Shown: positions 24,830 to 36,100, counted from the stretch's first letter. The stretch is 61,372 bases of DNA from Candidatus Gastranaerophilales bacterium (GCA_944325835.1 CALVBO010000008.1:1-61372), one strand, 5' to 3'. A program made the numbers and translations. Notes: a model not told the origin generated them from the sequence alone.

Positions 24830-26206
24830 ATGTATAATGTAGCTATAATCGGTGCCGGTCCGGCAGGAATATTTTCAGCTCTTGAGATAATCAAATTAAG
24901 ACCTGAATGGCGTGTAATTTTAATTGAGAAGGGCGAAAAAATCGAAAAACGTAAATGCCTCCTGCGGGAAGGTTTTGCAAAATGTCCAAGCTGCAAAAAA
25001 TGCGGTCTGCTTTGCGGATGGGGCGGCGCCGGAGCTTTCTCTGACGGCAAACTTACGTTGACTCCTGATGTGGGCGGACACCTCGTTGATTACATGCCAA
25101 GAGAAAAAGTCGAAGAACTGATTGATTATTCTGACAAATTATATCTGGAGTACGGCGCAACAGAAGAAGTTTTCGGCACTGATATGAAAACATTTTCAGA
25201 GCTGGAACGTCAGGCAGCTTTAGCGGAACTTAAACTGGTTCACTCACCTGTACGCCACCTTGGAACCGAAAGAAGCCTTGATGTTCTTAAAAATATGCAG
25301 GACTATCTGGAAGGAAAAATTACAATCCTCAATAATGTATCTGCAAAAAATCTTATTGTTGAATGCGGTCAGGTAAAAGGGATTGAACTTGATAACGGAC
25401 AAACCGTTTGCGCCCAGTATACAATCATCGCTCCGGGCAGAGAAGGCGCAGACTGGCTGACAAGAGAATTTGACAAAAATAAAATCGGAATGGTGAATAA
25501 TGCGGTTGATGTCGGTGTCAGAGTTGAACTTCCGGCGCCTGTATTTGAACCGCTGACTTCAAAATTATATGAATCAAAATTAATTTATCACGCACCGACT
25601 TTTGGCGATGAGGTAAGAACATTCTGCATGAATCCTAACGGCGAAGTTGTTCAGGAAAACTATAACGGCATCGCAACCGTTAACGGCCACAGCTATGCAA
25701 ATAAAAAGACTAAAAATACAAACTTTGCACTTCTGGTAAGTGAACGTTTTACAGAACCGTTTAAAGAACCTATTGCTTACGGTCAGCATATAGCAAGACT
25801 TGCGAACATGCTCGGCGGCGGAATTTTAGTTCAAAGATTCGGCGACCTGCTTGACGGCAGACGCTCGACTCCTGAAAGAATTAAATCAAGTATTATTGAA
25901 CCGACCCTGACCTGTGCAACTCCGGGAGATTTAAGCCTTGTTATTCCATACAGACAACTGACAAGCATAAAAGAAATGCTCTTTGCACTAGATAAAATTG
26001 CACCGGGTACAGCTTCAAGATACACCCTTCTTTACGGTATTGAAGTTAAATTCTACTCTGCAAGAGTTAAATTGACAGATGAACTGGAAACTGAAGGAGT
26101 CAAAAACTTATTTACAATCGGTGACGGTGCAGGCGTAACACGCGGCTTAATTCAGGCATCAGCATCAGGTGTTCACGTCGCACGTATAATCTGCGAAAGA
26201 GGATAA
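24830..26206 (+). CDS. FAD-dependent dehydrogenase (COG2509 type)
   Basis: The 458-residue flavoprotein starts with the dinucleotide-binding motif GAGPAG (residues 8-13). It carries a cysteine group [21 protein letters not shown] (residues about 52-72) and ends with the second FAD motif [12 protein letters not shown]. These are the signatures of COG2509, a little-studied oxidoreductase family. It lies 17 bp before rubrerythrin in an apparent operon, which suggests a redox or oxygen-defence role. Confidence 0.88.
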   Translation: MYNVAIIGAGPAGIFSALEIIKLRPEWRVILIEKGEKIEKRKCLLREGFAKCPSCKKCGLLCGWGGAGAFSDGKLTLTPDVGGHLVDYMPREKVEELIDYSDKLYLEYGATEEVFGTDMKTFSELERQAALAELKLVHSPVRHLGTERSLDVLKNMQDYLEGKITILNNVSAKNLIVECGQVKGIELDNGQTVCAQYTIIAPGREGADWLTREFDKNKIGMVNNAVDVGVRVELPAPVFEPLTSKLYESKLIYHAPTFGDEVRTFCMNPNGEVVQENYNGIATVNGHSYANKKTKNTNFALLVSERFTEPFKEPIAYGQHIARLANMLGGGILVQRFGDLLDGRRSTPERIKSSIIEPTLTCATPGDLSLVIPYRQLTSIKEMLFALDKIAPGTASRYTLLYGIEVKFYSARVKLTDELETEGVKNLFTIGDGAGVTRGLIQASASGVHVARIICERG

Positions 26207-26223
26207 TAAAGAAAGGGGTCATT

Positions 26224-26763
26224 ATGGAATTAAAAGGAAGTAAAACCGAAAAGAATCTCCTTGCTGCATTTGCTGGAGAATCCGAAGCAAGAAATAAATA
26301 CACTTATTATGCTTCTCAGGCAAAAAAAGACGGATACGTTCAAATCTCCAAAATTTTTGAAGAAACTGCAAACAACGAAAAAGAACACGCAAAACTGTGG
26401 TTTAAACTTCTTCACGGCGGAAGTGTTGCAGATACCCTGACAAACCTTGCAGATGCGGCAGCCGGCGAAAATTATGAATGGACAGAAATGTACAAAAACT
26501 TTGCGCAAGAAGCTAAAGAAGAAGGCTTCTATGAAATTGCAAATATGTTTGATTTAGTTGCAAAAATAGAAAAAGAACACGAAGAAAGATACAAAAAACT
26601 TCTTGAAAATATCAAAGAAGGCAAGGTATTCAAAAGAGAAACTCCACAAGAGTGGGAATGCGCTAACTGCGGTCACGTTTATATCGCGGAAGATGCCCTC
26701 CAATTATGCCCTGTATGTAAACATCCGCAAAGTTATTTCGCACTCAGAGCTAAAAATTATTAA
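26224..26763 (+). CDS. rbr: Rubrerythrin
   Basis: The 179-residue protein reduces hydrogen peroxide in anaerobes. The N-terminal four-helix di-iron domain holds [18 protein letters not shown] and later ExxH ligands ([18 protein letters not shown]). The C-terminal rubredoxin-like domain holds CANCGHVY and CPVCKHP. Length and layout are those of classical rubrerythrin. A GAAAGGGG ribosome site precedes it. It is probably co-transcribed with the upstream flavoprotein, a possible electron donor. Confidence 0.95.
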   Translation: MELKGSKTEKNLLAAFAGESEARNKYTYYASQAKKDGYVQISKIFEETANNEKEHAKLWFKLLHGGSVADTLTNLADAAAGENYEWTEMYKNFAQEAKEEGFYEIANMFDLVAKIEKEHEERYKKLLENIKEGKVFKRETPQEWECANCGHVYIAEDALQLCPVCKHPQSYFALRAKNY

Positions 26764-26768
26764 TTAAA

Positions 26769-26803
26769 GGATAACCTCCGTAGTTAACGGAGGTTATTTT
26801 TTT
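26769..26803 (+). terminator. Terminator after rubrerythrin
   Basis: ATAACCTCCG pairs with CGGAGGTTAT, followed by seven T. The 3' arm covers the stop codon of the convergent gene. Confidence 0.9.
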
Positions 26804-27717
26804 CTGTTCTTAACATCACTTGCAGCTTTTAGACGGGCTTTTGAATAAATTTCTTTCAATTCGGGAAACGCCTCCCAGAAACGTTTATAAAAACCCTTAA
26901 CAGAACGGATTTCTTTGTCATTAAGACTGCGGCCATGACGCTGCATTCCGGAAAGTATTTGAATATAAGAAGATTCATCACTCAAAAAGTCCGCTAACGC
27001 CCGACGGATTTGCGTACACAAACGCCACGTTTCAGTAGAAATTTCAGCAACTTCCGCCCTCATTTCAGGATGTTCTTCATAAAATCTCTTCATAGATTCC
27101 GCCTGTTTTGCGCGCGCTTCCGGGGTTTTATTTGCCAAATTTGCAAATGCAAGATTTTCCAAACACACATCAAGGTGACGCCGTGTCGCTTCAGCAACTT
27201 TTCTGTTGCCCTCTTCTTCCGAAGTTTTTAAAAGTGTCAGATAGTTTCCCTGAGGCTTTGGAATATTCAGCGTCTTGCAAAGCTTTGACAGCACATCCCG
27301 ACAGCTAAACCCGTAGTATTTTACAATTTCTTCCTGAGTCATGCCTGACCATATTTTTTTAAGACAATCAAGCGAAAATGCTTCCGGCGGCAAAATTCCG
27401 GCTATGATTTTTGCGCTTCTGGAAAACCTTGCAGCTATTTGTGTAAAGTCAATAACGCCAGAAAATTCCGGATACAAAGTTCCGGCTTCACTAAGTGTTT
27501 CTGCACTCATCAGCGGAGCGTAAGTCTGCTGATGAACCTCCCTCAATGTCGGGAGTACACTCAACGGCTGCCCATCTGTTTCGGACAGAATATTTTCAAC
27601 CGCGCCACGAACACGCACCGGCAAAAGATGCGAACGATTTTTCATTATATATCTCAAATTGATATCTTTTGCCGCACCAAAAGTTATAGACGGGTTAGAA
27701 GAATGAATGCTTTGCAT
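26794..27717 (-). CDS. Unknown helical protein with N-terminal F-x-G motif
   Basis: The 307-residue protein is not recognised. It has SITFGAAKD at residues 10-18, then mostly helical sequence. A stretch NKTPEARAKQAESMKRFYEEHPEMR recalls NUMOD-type DNA-binding repeats of homing endonucleases, and MTQEEIVKYYGFS looks like a helix-turn-helix. No catalytic motif is visible. It belongs to the group of proteins in this window that share the [VI][STA]F-x-G start (22361, 28949, 33158). Confidence 0.6.
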   Translation of the reverse strand: MQSIHSSNPSITFGAAKDINLRYIMKNRSHLLPVRVRGAVENILSETDGQPLSVLPTLREVHQQTYAPLMSAETLSEAGTLYPEFSGVIDFTQIAARFSRSAKIIAGILPPEAFSLDCLKKIWSGMTQEEIVKYYGFSCRDVLSKLCKTLNIPKPQGNYLTLLKTSEEEGNRKVAEATRRHLDVCLENLAFANLANKTPEARAKQAESMKRFYEEHPEMRAEVAEISTETWRLCTQIRRALADFLSDESSYIQILSGMQRHGRSLNDKEIRSVKGFYKRFWEAFPELKEIYSKARLKAASDVKNRKK

Positions 27718-27784
27718 ACTCGCTTAAAATACCCTGAAAAAATTTTTTGCGCTTTGCCGGCTCTTTATTACAGGATTTTAACAT

Positions 27785-28573
27785 CTATTTTTCTGCAATT
27801 ATGGAAAGATTCATAAACTCAATGTCGTCATAGTCAATATGGGCGGTCTGAGTCATATTTTTACCTGTCTTTATGGTAATTTCGTTTTCAGTGCCGCGGC
27901 GAACCAGATTCTGCGGAAGCGCAAACCTCTGCCCGTCCCCGTTAAGTTCAATATTCGCAATTTTTATACCGTTTAAAAATATCTCCGGCGGGCTTGCATA
28001 GGATAACTTAACCCTGTTTTGTCCCATTTGCTGCGCCATTAGAGAATCTATACCTATTATGGAACCTATTACAAGAACATATCTTGAAACAAGACTCTGG
28101 GCCGGAATGTTAAAAGTTTTTGAATAATAAGACCCTGCGGCTTGGGCGTGAAACTCCGAACAATTAGCCGAATTAGGCGAAAAACTATTATCGCCTAAAT
28201 GATACCAGCCGTCAGTCACAATAATATCATCAGCCGAACTTTTTTCGATTGAAATCACAATCGGCTTATCTTTAACGCTTTTGTCAACGGTTATCGAATA
28301 AGGGCGATAACCCTCCTTTTCAAAAGAAAGTATTGAAGGTGAATTCAACTTGGCAGAAAGATTAAATGCACCATTCGCATCTGTATACGTTGTAAAATTT
28401 TCTTTAGGCAGGGTAATTTTAACATTTTCCACGGGCATATTGGTTTGCGAATCCAGAATAATAGAACTGGTTCCCATGCCGGTTTTTTCCACACCGCCTT
28501 CAAAAACCGCGCAAAAAGCCGGTTCGCTCAAAAAAATAACTGTCAAAATTATAACACCAAAATTTTTCCACAT
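27785..28573 (-). CDS. Secreted protein with carboxypeptidase-regulatory-like domain
   Basis: The 262-residue protein has a signal peptide ending near EPAFCA, then a beta-sandwich of the CarboxypepD_reg type (SSIILDSQTNMPVENVKITL, YTDANGAFNLSAKL, EKEGYRPYSI; residues about 35-105). A second unknown beta-rich domain with PPEIFLNGIKIANIEL follows, which looks like a carbohydrate- or ligand-binding jelly roll. No catalytic residues are visible. Repeat family A begins 18 bp upstream of its start. Confidence 0.7.
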   Translation of the reverse strand: MWKNFGVIILTVIFLSEPAFCAVFEGGVEKTGMGTSSIILDSQTNMPVENVKITLPKENFTTYTDANGAFNLSAKLNSPSILSFEKEGYRPYSITVDKSVKDKPIVISIEKSSADDIIVTDGWYHLGDNSFSPNSANCSEFHAQAAGSYYSKTFNIPAQSLVSRYVLVIGSIIGIDSLMAQQMGQNRVKLSYASPPEIFLNGIKIANIELNGDGQRFALPQNLVRRGTENEITIKTGKNMTQTAHIDYDDIEFMNLSIIAEK

Positions 28574-28591
28574 ATCACATCAACCTCTGTT

Positions 28592-28774
28592 AATAAAGCA
28601 GTTCTCCGTCGCCTGCTTGCCCTGCTCACGCAGGTCAACCCGCGACTACGCTGTCTAATACGCCACTCAAAAGACTCGGCCACTGAGTGGCTTCCGCATT
28701 TGGCTCATACGCTCTCGGTAGCGATTGATACAAGTATGGCTCCGGCTCAGCCGGGCGCGAGTCTTTCTCGGACA
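28592..28774 (-). repeat. Dispersed repeat family A, copy 2
   Basis: The longest copy, inverted relative to copy 1. Ends are TAAAGCAGTTCTCCGTCGCC and GAGTCTTTCTCGGACA. An extra 60-bp segment containing ACTGAGTGGCT and CTCCGGCTCAGCCGG hairpins sits between the arms of the terminal hairpin, where other copies have a short loop. Confidence 0.75.
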
Positions 28775-28847
28775 TTTATAATACCCAAATGTTACGTCAT
28801 AGAAGGCACGGGCAAATCCCTTTACCGTTTAATAGAGGAAGGTAATA

Positions 28848-28878
28848 AAAAACAGCGTTCAAATTTGAACGCTGTTTT
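28848..28878 (-). terminator. Terminator of the 764-residue membrane protein gene
   Basis: A perfect palindrome AACAGCGTTCAAATTTGAACGCTGTT-type hairpin (arms of 13 bp) with a T run on the minus strand. Confidence 0.88.
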
Positions 28879-28948
28879 CTCTCTTAGTTTGTATATGTTA
28901 TTTTGTAAGGAATTTTTCTTCACCTTCCCCGTTCAACGGCGAGGCGTA

Positions 28949-31243
28949 TTATTGGTTGGTTAGGAACCTATGTTTAAGCTGATTTTGAGAGGTCAGGAAG
29001 AACTGGTAATCAGCATTTTGCGGAACCTTTTCCATTTTATGAACTACACGTTTTTTGCCTTTTGGCACTGCCATGTCAACGTATTTCTTGATTTCAACCC
29101 TGACATCGGAAACCTGTTTTTCCTTGCCGGTCAAATCTCTAATTATATTATTCTTTTTGTCGAACTTATAGCCATAGATTTTATTAGCTTTAATATCAGC
29201 AAGAACCTTTTCATCTAACGCTTTGATTGTATCAAGATCTGCGGAAGAGAAATCGTCATGCATATAGCGTTTTGCTGTTTCCTGGAATTTCTCTTTATTA
29301 AGGTCAGCCTTGGTCATTTTTTCGCAGTGTCTTGCAAGCCATACCATAAACGCCGGTACAAAGAGGATTATTGATGCGAATGAGAAGGTGCTGTTAAGTG
29401 TTTTCGCATGTTTAACCAGCTTGTTATCCGGATGTTTCAGGATTTCGTAGATTGCATCTAAATACTTGGACTTAGATTCAGTTGCTTTTTTAAATGCGGC
29501 TTCAATTTCACTGTTTTTAGCGTGAACAAGTTTCTTACCGAGAATTGCTTCGGCGTTTTTCTTAATTTCAGGGTCAATTGCGAGCATTCTCTTGAGGTTG
29601 CCGCCGTTTTCCTGAACGAAATCAAAGAACCCGTTAATACCGCCTTTGTATTCATGAACATTACTGTACTTAGCGGTAATCTGGTTACTTGTAAACACGC
29701 CGATACCGCCGTTTGGAGTAAAGTAATTCTTTAATTTATGCAGGAATGATTTATCGTGATCATCAGGCGTCATATTCAGAGCCAGACCGGAAATTCCGGC
29801 GAATAATTTAGAGAATACACGCGAGAGAGCATGCGCTGCAAAGAGGATTGATGCAAAGCTGAAAAGGTCACGTGTCATAATCTCTTTTCTATCATGTTTA
29901 TCGGAAGAATTTGCCAGTCTTGTCGGCAGGCAGAACCCGAACAACAATGCCAGCGTTGAATTTGTCGTCATTGAAGGCCCGTCAAATTCAAAGAAATCAG
30001 AAACTTTCTTAACCGATTTATTATTAATCAGATGATCAGAAATCTTGGTAAACATTTCGTGGCGGCCGGAGAAGTTCATCTTTTCAGCTTTTTCACCGGC
30101 ATCCTTTTGTTTTTCATCAGCTTTTACCTTATCAGCCTGAACTTCTTTTTCATTTAAATCATGTTCATTATGCCCTTCTAAGCCTGCCATACCCGGATTT
30201 TTACCGTTCAAGCCCATGCTGTATAATTTCGGAATCGCAAAGAAGAAACCGACTACCGCAAGCCACATACCGATGTTTGTTAAAGCACGGGAACCCATTC
30301 TGCGGGTGGTATGATTTTTAATATATTCAAGAACATTACCGCTTTTGTTTTTATCAACAAAATTCTTGGCATGATCCGCTGCATCTTTGGTATAATCAAG
30401 AAGCTTATTAGAAAAGCTTGAGAAAGATGCACTCAAAGTTTTAGGTTGACCTGTACTATCCTTACCGATAGTATATTCTACCGCCCATTGCGGAGCAGAC
30501 GGCGGGGTATGTTTCTTTCTTATGGAAATAAATTCATTGGAAAGTTTATGTAATAAATCTTCTTTAGAACCCGCAACTTCTTTACCGGTAAGATTTTTCC
30601 AGAAGCCTTTTGATTTTGCGTCACGAATTGTTGCAAGTTCAGTTGCAAATTTCTTAGCGGTTGCGTTTATTTCTTCTTCCGGCATTTCGCCGTTGGTTGA
30701 AGATTTCAAAACATTTCTGTAGATTTGTTCATAGAATTCTACCTGAGTTTTGGATTTATCGGCGATATTCGCGCCTTTGCCGGAAGCATATTTTTCAAAA
30801 TCATTACCGAAAGCTTTGATAAAATCTACGGGAACATTGTTTGCCGTACCGGAATATTTTTTAATAATAGAGAGCATAGCCCACGGAATAACGAAAACAC
30901 TAGGGCCTGAAAGGCATTCTCGAATACCTTCGCGCTTAGCGAAATCCCAGTTTAATTTGCCGGTTTCTTCCTTATTACGGTTCAAGCCTTCATAAATTCT
31001 CGGCGCGACCATACCGCAGAAATCCTGCGCCATAAATGATGCAACAAATCCGCCGCGCTCTATGCCGTCCATAAACATAATTACATAATCCGGCACGCCG
31101 CCAAATGCGACATCTCCGGCGCTACGATTCTGCTGCGGCATTCTCGGCTGCTGATTTCGGGGCAAATTATTCTGCTGCTTGACTTCATTATTATTGTTTG
31201 AAGTACTATTATTTAACTTTACACTAACTGGTTTTACTGACAT
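28949..31243 (-). CDS. Large unknown membrane protein with N-terminal F-x-G motif
   Basis: The 764-residue protein is not recognised. An N/Q-rich start of about 40 residues leads to DVAFGGVPDY (residues 44-53). Several hydrophobic segments follow (about 105-120, 315-335, 415-440, 455-490, 630-650), separated by Lys-rich soluble stretches. A GGTAGGG ribosome site precedes the ATG. There is no signal peptide. It may belong to a lineage-specific family of internal-membrane proteins; nothing suggests an enzyme. Confidence 0.65.
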   Translation of the reverse strand: MSVKPVSVKLNNSTSNNNNEVKQQNNLPRNQQPRMPQQNRSAGDVAFGGVPDYVIMFMDGIERGGFVASFMAQDFCGMVAPRIYEGLNRNKEETGKLNWDFAKREGIRECLSGPSVFVIPWAMLSIIKKYSGTANNVPVDFIKAFGNDFEKYASGKGANIADKSKTQVEFYEQIYRNVLKSSTNGEMPEEEINATAKKFATELATIRDAKSKGFWKNLTGKEVAGSKEDLLHKLSNEFISIRKKHTPPSAPQWAVEYTIGKDSTGQPKTLSASFSSFSNKLLDYTKDAADHAKNFVDKNKSGNVLEYIKNHTTRRMGSRALTNIGMWLAVVGFFFAIPKLYSMGLNGKNPGMAGLEGHNEHDLNEKEVQADKVKADEKQKDAGEKAEKMNFSGRHEMFTKISDHLINNKSVKKVSDFFEFDGPSMTTNSTLALLFGFCLPTRLANSSDKHDRKEIMTRDLFSFASILFAAHALSRVFSKLFAGISGLALNMTPDDHDKSFLHKLKNYFTPNGGIGVFTSNQITAKYSNVHEYKGGINGFFDFVQENGGNLKRMLAIDPEIKKNAEAILGKKLVHAKNSEIEAAFKKATESKSKYLDAIYEILKHPDNKLVKHAKTLNSTFSFASIILFVPAFMVWLARHCEKMTKADLNKEKFQETAKRYMHDDFSSADLDTIKALDEKVLADIKANKIYGYKFDKKNNIIRDLTGKEKQVSDVRVEIKKYVDMAVPKGKKRVVHKMEKVPQNADYQFFLTSQNQLKHRFLTNQ

Positions 31244-31439
31244 TTCCCTACCAAATATACATATACACTCATTATAAAAGTAACGTACAAACTTAATATT
31301 GCTAAAATTTTGATTAAAATTAACGAAATTTTACAAAATAAAGCATGCGTGAAACAATTGTACTCACTACAATTAAAAATTGCAATAGTTTTTACTACAC
31401 TCTTAACATAAGGTTACAAAAGGATATATGAAAGGGGAT

Positions 31440-31464
31440 AATAAAGCAGTTCTCCTTCGCTCCT
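31440..31464 (-). repeat. Dispersed repeat family A, end fragment
   Basis: TAATAAAGCAGTTCTCC followed by TTCGCTCC, then unrelated sequence. Only one end of the repeat is left. It lies in the 31244-31547 gap, which otherwise holds AT-rich sequence and the pilin terminator. Confidence 0.55.
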
Positions 31465-31470
31465 CGTGAT

Positions 31471-31500
31471 AAAAAAAAAAGGGGGGATTGCTCCCCCTCT
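31471..31500 (-). terminator. Terminator of the prepilin gene
   Basis: On the minus strand AGGGGGAGC pairs with the CCCCCC side and ten T follow, 48 bp beyond the gene. Confidence 0.85.
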
Positions 31501-31547
31501 GTCCTATTTCTAAGACAAGATATTTAACAAAAAGTTATAAGTATATA

Positions 31548-32684
31548 TTAAGAACCTGTATCATCGCTGTCGTCAGTAGTACCTGCTGTCTGATTGGACT
31601 TCTTAGAATACAAAACGGATTTAGCTGCAATAGACGCAGGTTTTACCGTTGAACCATAGAATACTACAGGATAAATGTCAGTAATATCTTTAGACTCTAC
31701 GGTACAATCGGCTAACAGAACCGCCGAATTTGCATCACGCCCGTAAGTAGTAATCCAGGCATCGCCGCCGCCTTCTTCAGAGCACGCAATTACACGGTTA
31801 GGGCCGGTCGGGCCGTTAACGTCAATATAACCAAAGCATGGATTTGATTCTGAACAATATGCTTGAGCAGGGTCATAAGTAAATACCATACCGTCTTCAA
31901 GCTGGAACATATAGCCCTGATTAATACCACCTGAACCATTTGTTCCTAAAGCTCGACCATTACATAAATCTGCTAAACCACCTCCGGTTTGTATACCACC
32001 ATTAGTTTCTCCAGAAACCGTTGTTCTGGTGAAAGCCCCTGAAAAAGGATTTTGAGTGCTCGCAGTCAGTGTCGGAGTATTTGTCATGCCAGGAATAGTA
32101 ACTGTTCCACTAGCACCCTCCAAACAATTTAATGCAACGTCAGCAGGCATTACAGCGTAGTTGGTAATTTCGTTTGAATTCTTCATGTTTAAATTATTTT
32201 GGAATAGGTGGAAAAGTGAAGGCGTATCCGGATGTCTATCCTCTGTTGTAGTAGCATTCTCTTTAGCGCCGGTATTAAATCCAATTGTCATAGGACCAGT
32301 TGTTGCGGAATATAATGGTGTTGGGCTGCCAGTCATACTTGTCGCGCCGTAGGCGCCGTTAGTGCCGCTAAAGTCGTAGCCTTCTGTTGCGTAGTTGGCA
32401 GAAGCTGCCTGTGTCAAGACTGTTATACCCTTTTTAAAACCGGTTCTAAACTGTGCACCTGCTGTGTTCGCCATAAATGTCGGTATCGTCATTGCCGCAA
32501 CGACACCAATAATTGCCAGCGCAATCAATACTTCTGCCAGAGTAAACGCGTATGATTTCATAGACGCCGCGCCACTAAAAAAAGCCTTTGCTTCATGACA
32601 AATTCCAGCGTCTATCCCTTGAATTTTCAGGCGGTTAAACTCCCCCCCCCCCCCGACCAGGGATACATTTTTCTCTTTTTTCAT
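31548..32684 (-). CDS. Type IV prepilin-like protein with G13 tract in its leader
   Basis: The 378-residue protein has the prepilin motif YA-FTLAEVLIALAIIGVVAAM (from about residue 44) with Glu at +5, followed by a pilin/pseudopilin-type N-terminal helix and a large Gly/Thr-rich variable domain with several cysteines. The leader is unusually long (about 45 residues) because translation starts at ATG 32684 behind AAAGGAATAAAAGCA and runs through VGGGGE, encoded by 13 G. A shorter start (MKSYAF) exists inside. Slippage would shut off the long form. Confidence 0.85.
   Translation of the reverse strand: MKKEKNVSLVGGGGEFNRLKIQGIDAGICHEAKAFFSGAASMKSYAFTLAEVLIALAIIGVVAAMTIPTFMANTAGAQFRTGFKKGITVLTQAASANYATEGYDFSGTNGAYGATSMTGSPTPLYSATTGPMTIGFNTGAKENATTTEDRHPDTPSLFHLFQNNLNMKNSNEITNYAVMPADVALNCLEGASGTVTIPGMTNTPTLTASTQNPFSGAFTRTTVSGETNGGIQTGGGLADLCNGRALGTNGSGGINQGYMFQLEDGMVFTYDPAQAYCSESNPCFGYIDVNGPTGPNRVIACSEEGGGDAWITTYGRDANSAVLLADCTVESKDITDIYPVVFYGSTVKPASIAAKSVLYSKKSNQTAGTTDDSDDTGS
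32642..32654 (-). repeat. G13 homopolymer in the prepilin leader
   Basis: GTC-G13-AG on the coding strand at codons 10-14, 30 nt after the ATG. Length and immediate flanks equal the tract in the AAA+ gene at 23275. Confidence 0.95.
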
Positions 32685-32798
32685 TGCTTTTATTCCTTTC
32701 TTTTTGTCAATTTGGCTATAACAACTTATTGCCCTATTGACTTATTTACTTATTGCCTTTTCATTATGTACTATGTTTGATTTTTTGTCAAGATATTA

Positions 32799-32917
32799 AA
32801 TAAAGCAGTTCTCCGCCACTTCCGCCCCGCTGAACCGCGGGTCGCGCGTGGCTACGCTGTCTAATACGCCACTCAAAAGGCTCGCTCACGTTCCTTATCG
32901 CGAGTCTTTCTCGGACA
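32799..32917 (-). repeat. Dispersed repeat family A, copy 4
   Basis: Ends TAAAGCAGTTCTCCGCC and GCGAGTCTTTCTCGGACA, centre CTGTCTAATACGCCACTC. It lies in the 32685-33157 gap. Apart from it and short TTATTGCC-type direct repeats near 32726-32762, nothing is seen there. Confidence 0.75.
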
Positions 32918-33157
32918 AGATTAGTTCTTTAGGGTGCTTGATTTTTATTTTGTTTGTATTTTAATATAGATAATAATTTTAAATCTTTGCATCTTTATAA
33001 ATTACGAGGGGTCATTTATTAAAGGAGTAGTTAACGGATTTGTCATACATTCTTTTAAGAAATGTAAAATTTTAAAATTTAATTCTTTGTAATTAGCAAA
33101 AAAAAATTATCAGCAGTTATTTGCAAACATCAGAGGTTTTTATTTAAAGGAGTGTGT

Positions 33158-36100
33158 ATGAAAGTACAAGCTATAGCACCGAGTGTAGTTAATCAGAGAA
33201 GTTCAAACAGTAAAATTAATTCAAAACAACAATCGCATCTGCCGCAAAATCCAATCGGTTTAAACCGCGGACTTACAATTTCGTTTAAAGGCGGCAACCC
33301 TGACCACTTAATCCTTATGGCAGCAGAAACAAAAGGGCTGCAGGTGAAAGGCGGCGTCAGCACTGTTGTTAATGATTACTTCGCAATGCCGGGCAAACAA
33401 ATAGCAGGTCTGTTCCCGTTCAATAACGCCCAGCTGGTTCACGATATTACCGGCTGCGACATAGAAAAAGATACTGAGGGGAAACCTAAAGTATCTGTAC
33501 ACCAATTCCCTGATGACATTCCGGATCAATCCTTAAAAGGGAAATATTTCTGGACCGGCGTTGATATGGACACCACTCCGATAAAAGATATCATCAAAAA
33601 ACCGAAAAGCTATGTTGTACTTGACAAAATTACAGAAAAACCGGCACCTTGGGATTCTAAACAAACAATTTCATTATTCAAAGTTGCGAATAAGGGCAAA
33701 ATTAACGGCGTACAGGCTGACATCTTCCTTTATTACGACGATACACTCGGTATAATGCGCGAACCTTATGATACAGCAGCAGGCGGTTACTCCTCCAAAA
33801 CACTTGAAGAGCTAAGAAAAGCAAGCTCTATTGCAACAGAATTCAGACCTAGTGAATACGCAGGATTTGCAAGAGGCGGTGTTGAATTCTTAGATGAAGT
33901 TATAAAAAATACCAAAACCCTTGACGGTTCCGAGTTTAACCCTAAAAGTTTAAGCTGCTCCGACAGCCAAACCGCTCTGGTTCCGTATTACGTCAAAGAA
34001 CTAAACAGAAAAATTGAACCATTCATAACCATTCACAACGGTAATCCGGGCTATACCGGCGAAACCTCCGGCAGACAAATGTTTCAGGATTTAATGCTTG
34101 CCTTCAACGAAAGTGAACGCACGCAGGCGATTGATAATCTGGTTAATTTTAAAGAATATCAAAAAGCAATTATATCAGGCAAAGAAGAAGAATTCTTCCG
34201 TCAATATATTCCGGCTCTGGTAGACGATAATAAAGCATTTAACCCTGTGCTGGCAGCTTTGCAATTAGCAATTCCACGCGATGAAGCTTTGCAAAAAGAC
34301 CCGCTTGCGAAAGGTTTTGTTAAAGGCGTCAACACCGTTTCAAACGGATATGCCGATGACCTTGCTTACAACGAAAACCTCGGCTCAGGTATCCAGTCAA
34401 TCTGGAGATCTTTATATAAAAGAGGGCTTGCCCTAGGTATACTCAACCCGCTCAACGATCCGGGTGTTTCGGGCTTTGAAAATTCAGACGGCGTTAAAAG
34501 AGGCTACCTGCCGGGCTATGAAAGCGAATATACAATTAAACTTCCTGACGGCACAACTGAAGTTGTTCAACCATTCAAAAGATTTCAAGAATCCTTCTTT
34601 AAAGATGCTGACGGCAATGTAAAAGTTACAGCTGAAACCCTAAAACACGTTGAAGAAACACGTCTTGATAACCAGATAAACTTTGTTAAACGTTTAATCG
34701 GCAGATATGACGCTGACGATTTCGCCGGTGAAATTATCGTCAAAGACAAAGACCCGATTAAAGGCAATAAATTACGCAACCTGTTAATCAACGGGCTTGA
34801 CGGCAAAAATGTTGAATTAATCGGTCACTTCTCGCCGGAAGTTTTAGCTCAGTTTGAAGCGGCAAAAGAAGGAAATGGCAAAGCACCTGCATTCTTCGTA
34901 AGCTGGGGTCGTTTAGATGATCAAAAAGCTATGGATCAGGTTATGCGCGCGTTCGACAAATATCGCAAAGAAAATCCTGATGCCGTACTCGTTTTAGGCG
35001 GGCCGGCAGCTTATGAAAAGAACGGCGAACTACAACCTTGCTCTAAAAAAATTATTGAAATGGCACAAGAAATGGCAAAGAAAAACGAAGGTCATTTCGT
35101 ATTCATGAACGGTTTCGCGCCGGGGAAAGTTCTATCCGGGGTCGCTGACGCCGCAATCTTCCCTTCAAGATTTGCACCGTGCGAACTCACTGACCTCGAA
35201 AACAAAAAATACTTATCAAGAGTAATCGTTACAAAAACACAAGGGCTTGATGATAAAAACTTCGATCCGGAAATCGCCGCAGAAAAAGACCTTATGGACG
35301 GTTACAAAACTAAAAACGGATTCTTCAATATTACAAGAACCGATATTGAAGCAGATGATGTTGTAAAAGGAATCTTCCATAACGGTATTCCGGAAGAAAA
35401 CCTCAACGGTTACAACAAAATATACAACACGGCAAGAACTATCTTCCTGAACAGAATGTCCAACAGCGGAAGAACTTATGAAGGGGCTTTAGTTGAAAAC
35501 TACAAGAAAATCCTTGAGGATATTCTCAGCGAAAGCGCAGTTAAAAATGCGGAAACAACCCTTGCCAGCCTCAAACTTCAAGACGCTGACAAAACAAAGT
35601 TACGCGGACTTATCACCGATTCAACTCCGGCCGGAACTAAAAATATTATTGAAGAGTTTGTCAGCGGTTCCAAACTCACGGACAAAGACTCCGTGATGCT
35701 TATTGAATACCTTCAAACAAGCAGCCTTGAAGACGCCGATAAACTCAAATTCACAAACCTTCTCAACGGTACAACCAAATCTACAGTTGAGGACAGCCTC
35801 TTAAAATTAATATTTAATCAGGCTAACCTGAAAGATAAAAATATTAAACTGCAAACCGCAATGGATGACTCACAGTTCAATATAATGAAAAAATATCTGG
35901 CAAACGTTAACACCGCAACCAGAACAGAAGTTGAATTCGGAATTATAAACAAAGGCGCAATCGACGAAAGCCAAATAACCGCCGCAAAGAAAATTTTCAA
36001 TCTGGATTTAGTTCATAACCTGATTCTCTCAGACGGCAAACTTAAAACCCAGTACAATAAACTCTTTGAAAGATGCAAAAACGAAATGCTTGAAAACCAG

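Noticed and set aside
28445-28963. 172-codon plus-strand frame
   Set aside because: It overlaps the secreted protein gene antisense, repeat A and a terminator; no start signal or recognisable protein features.
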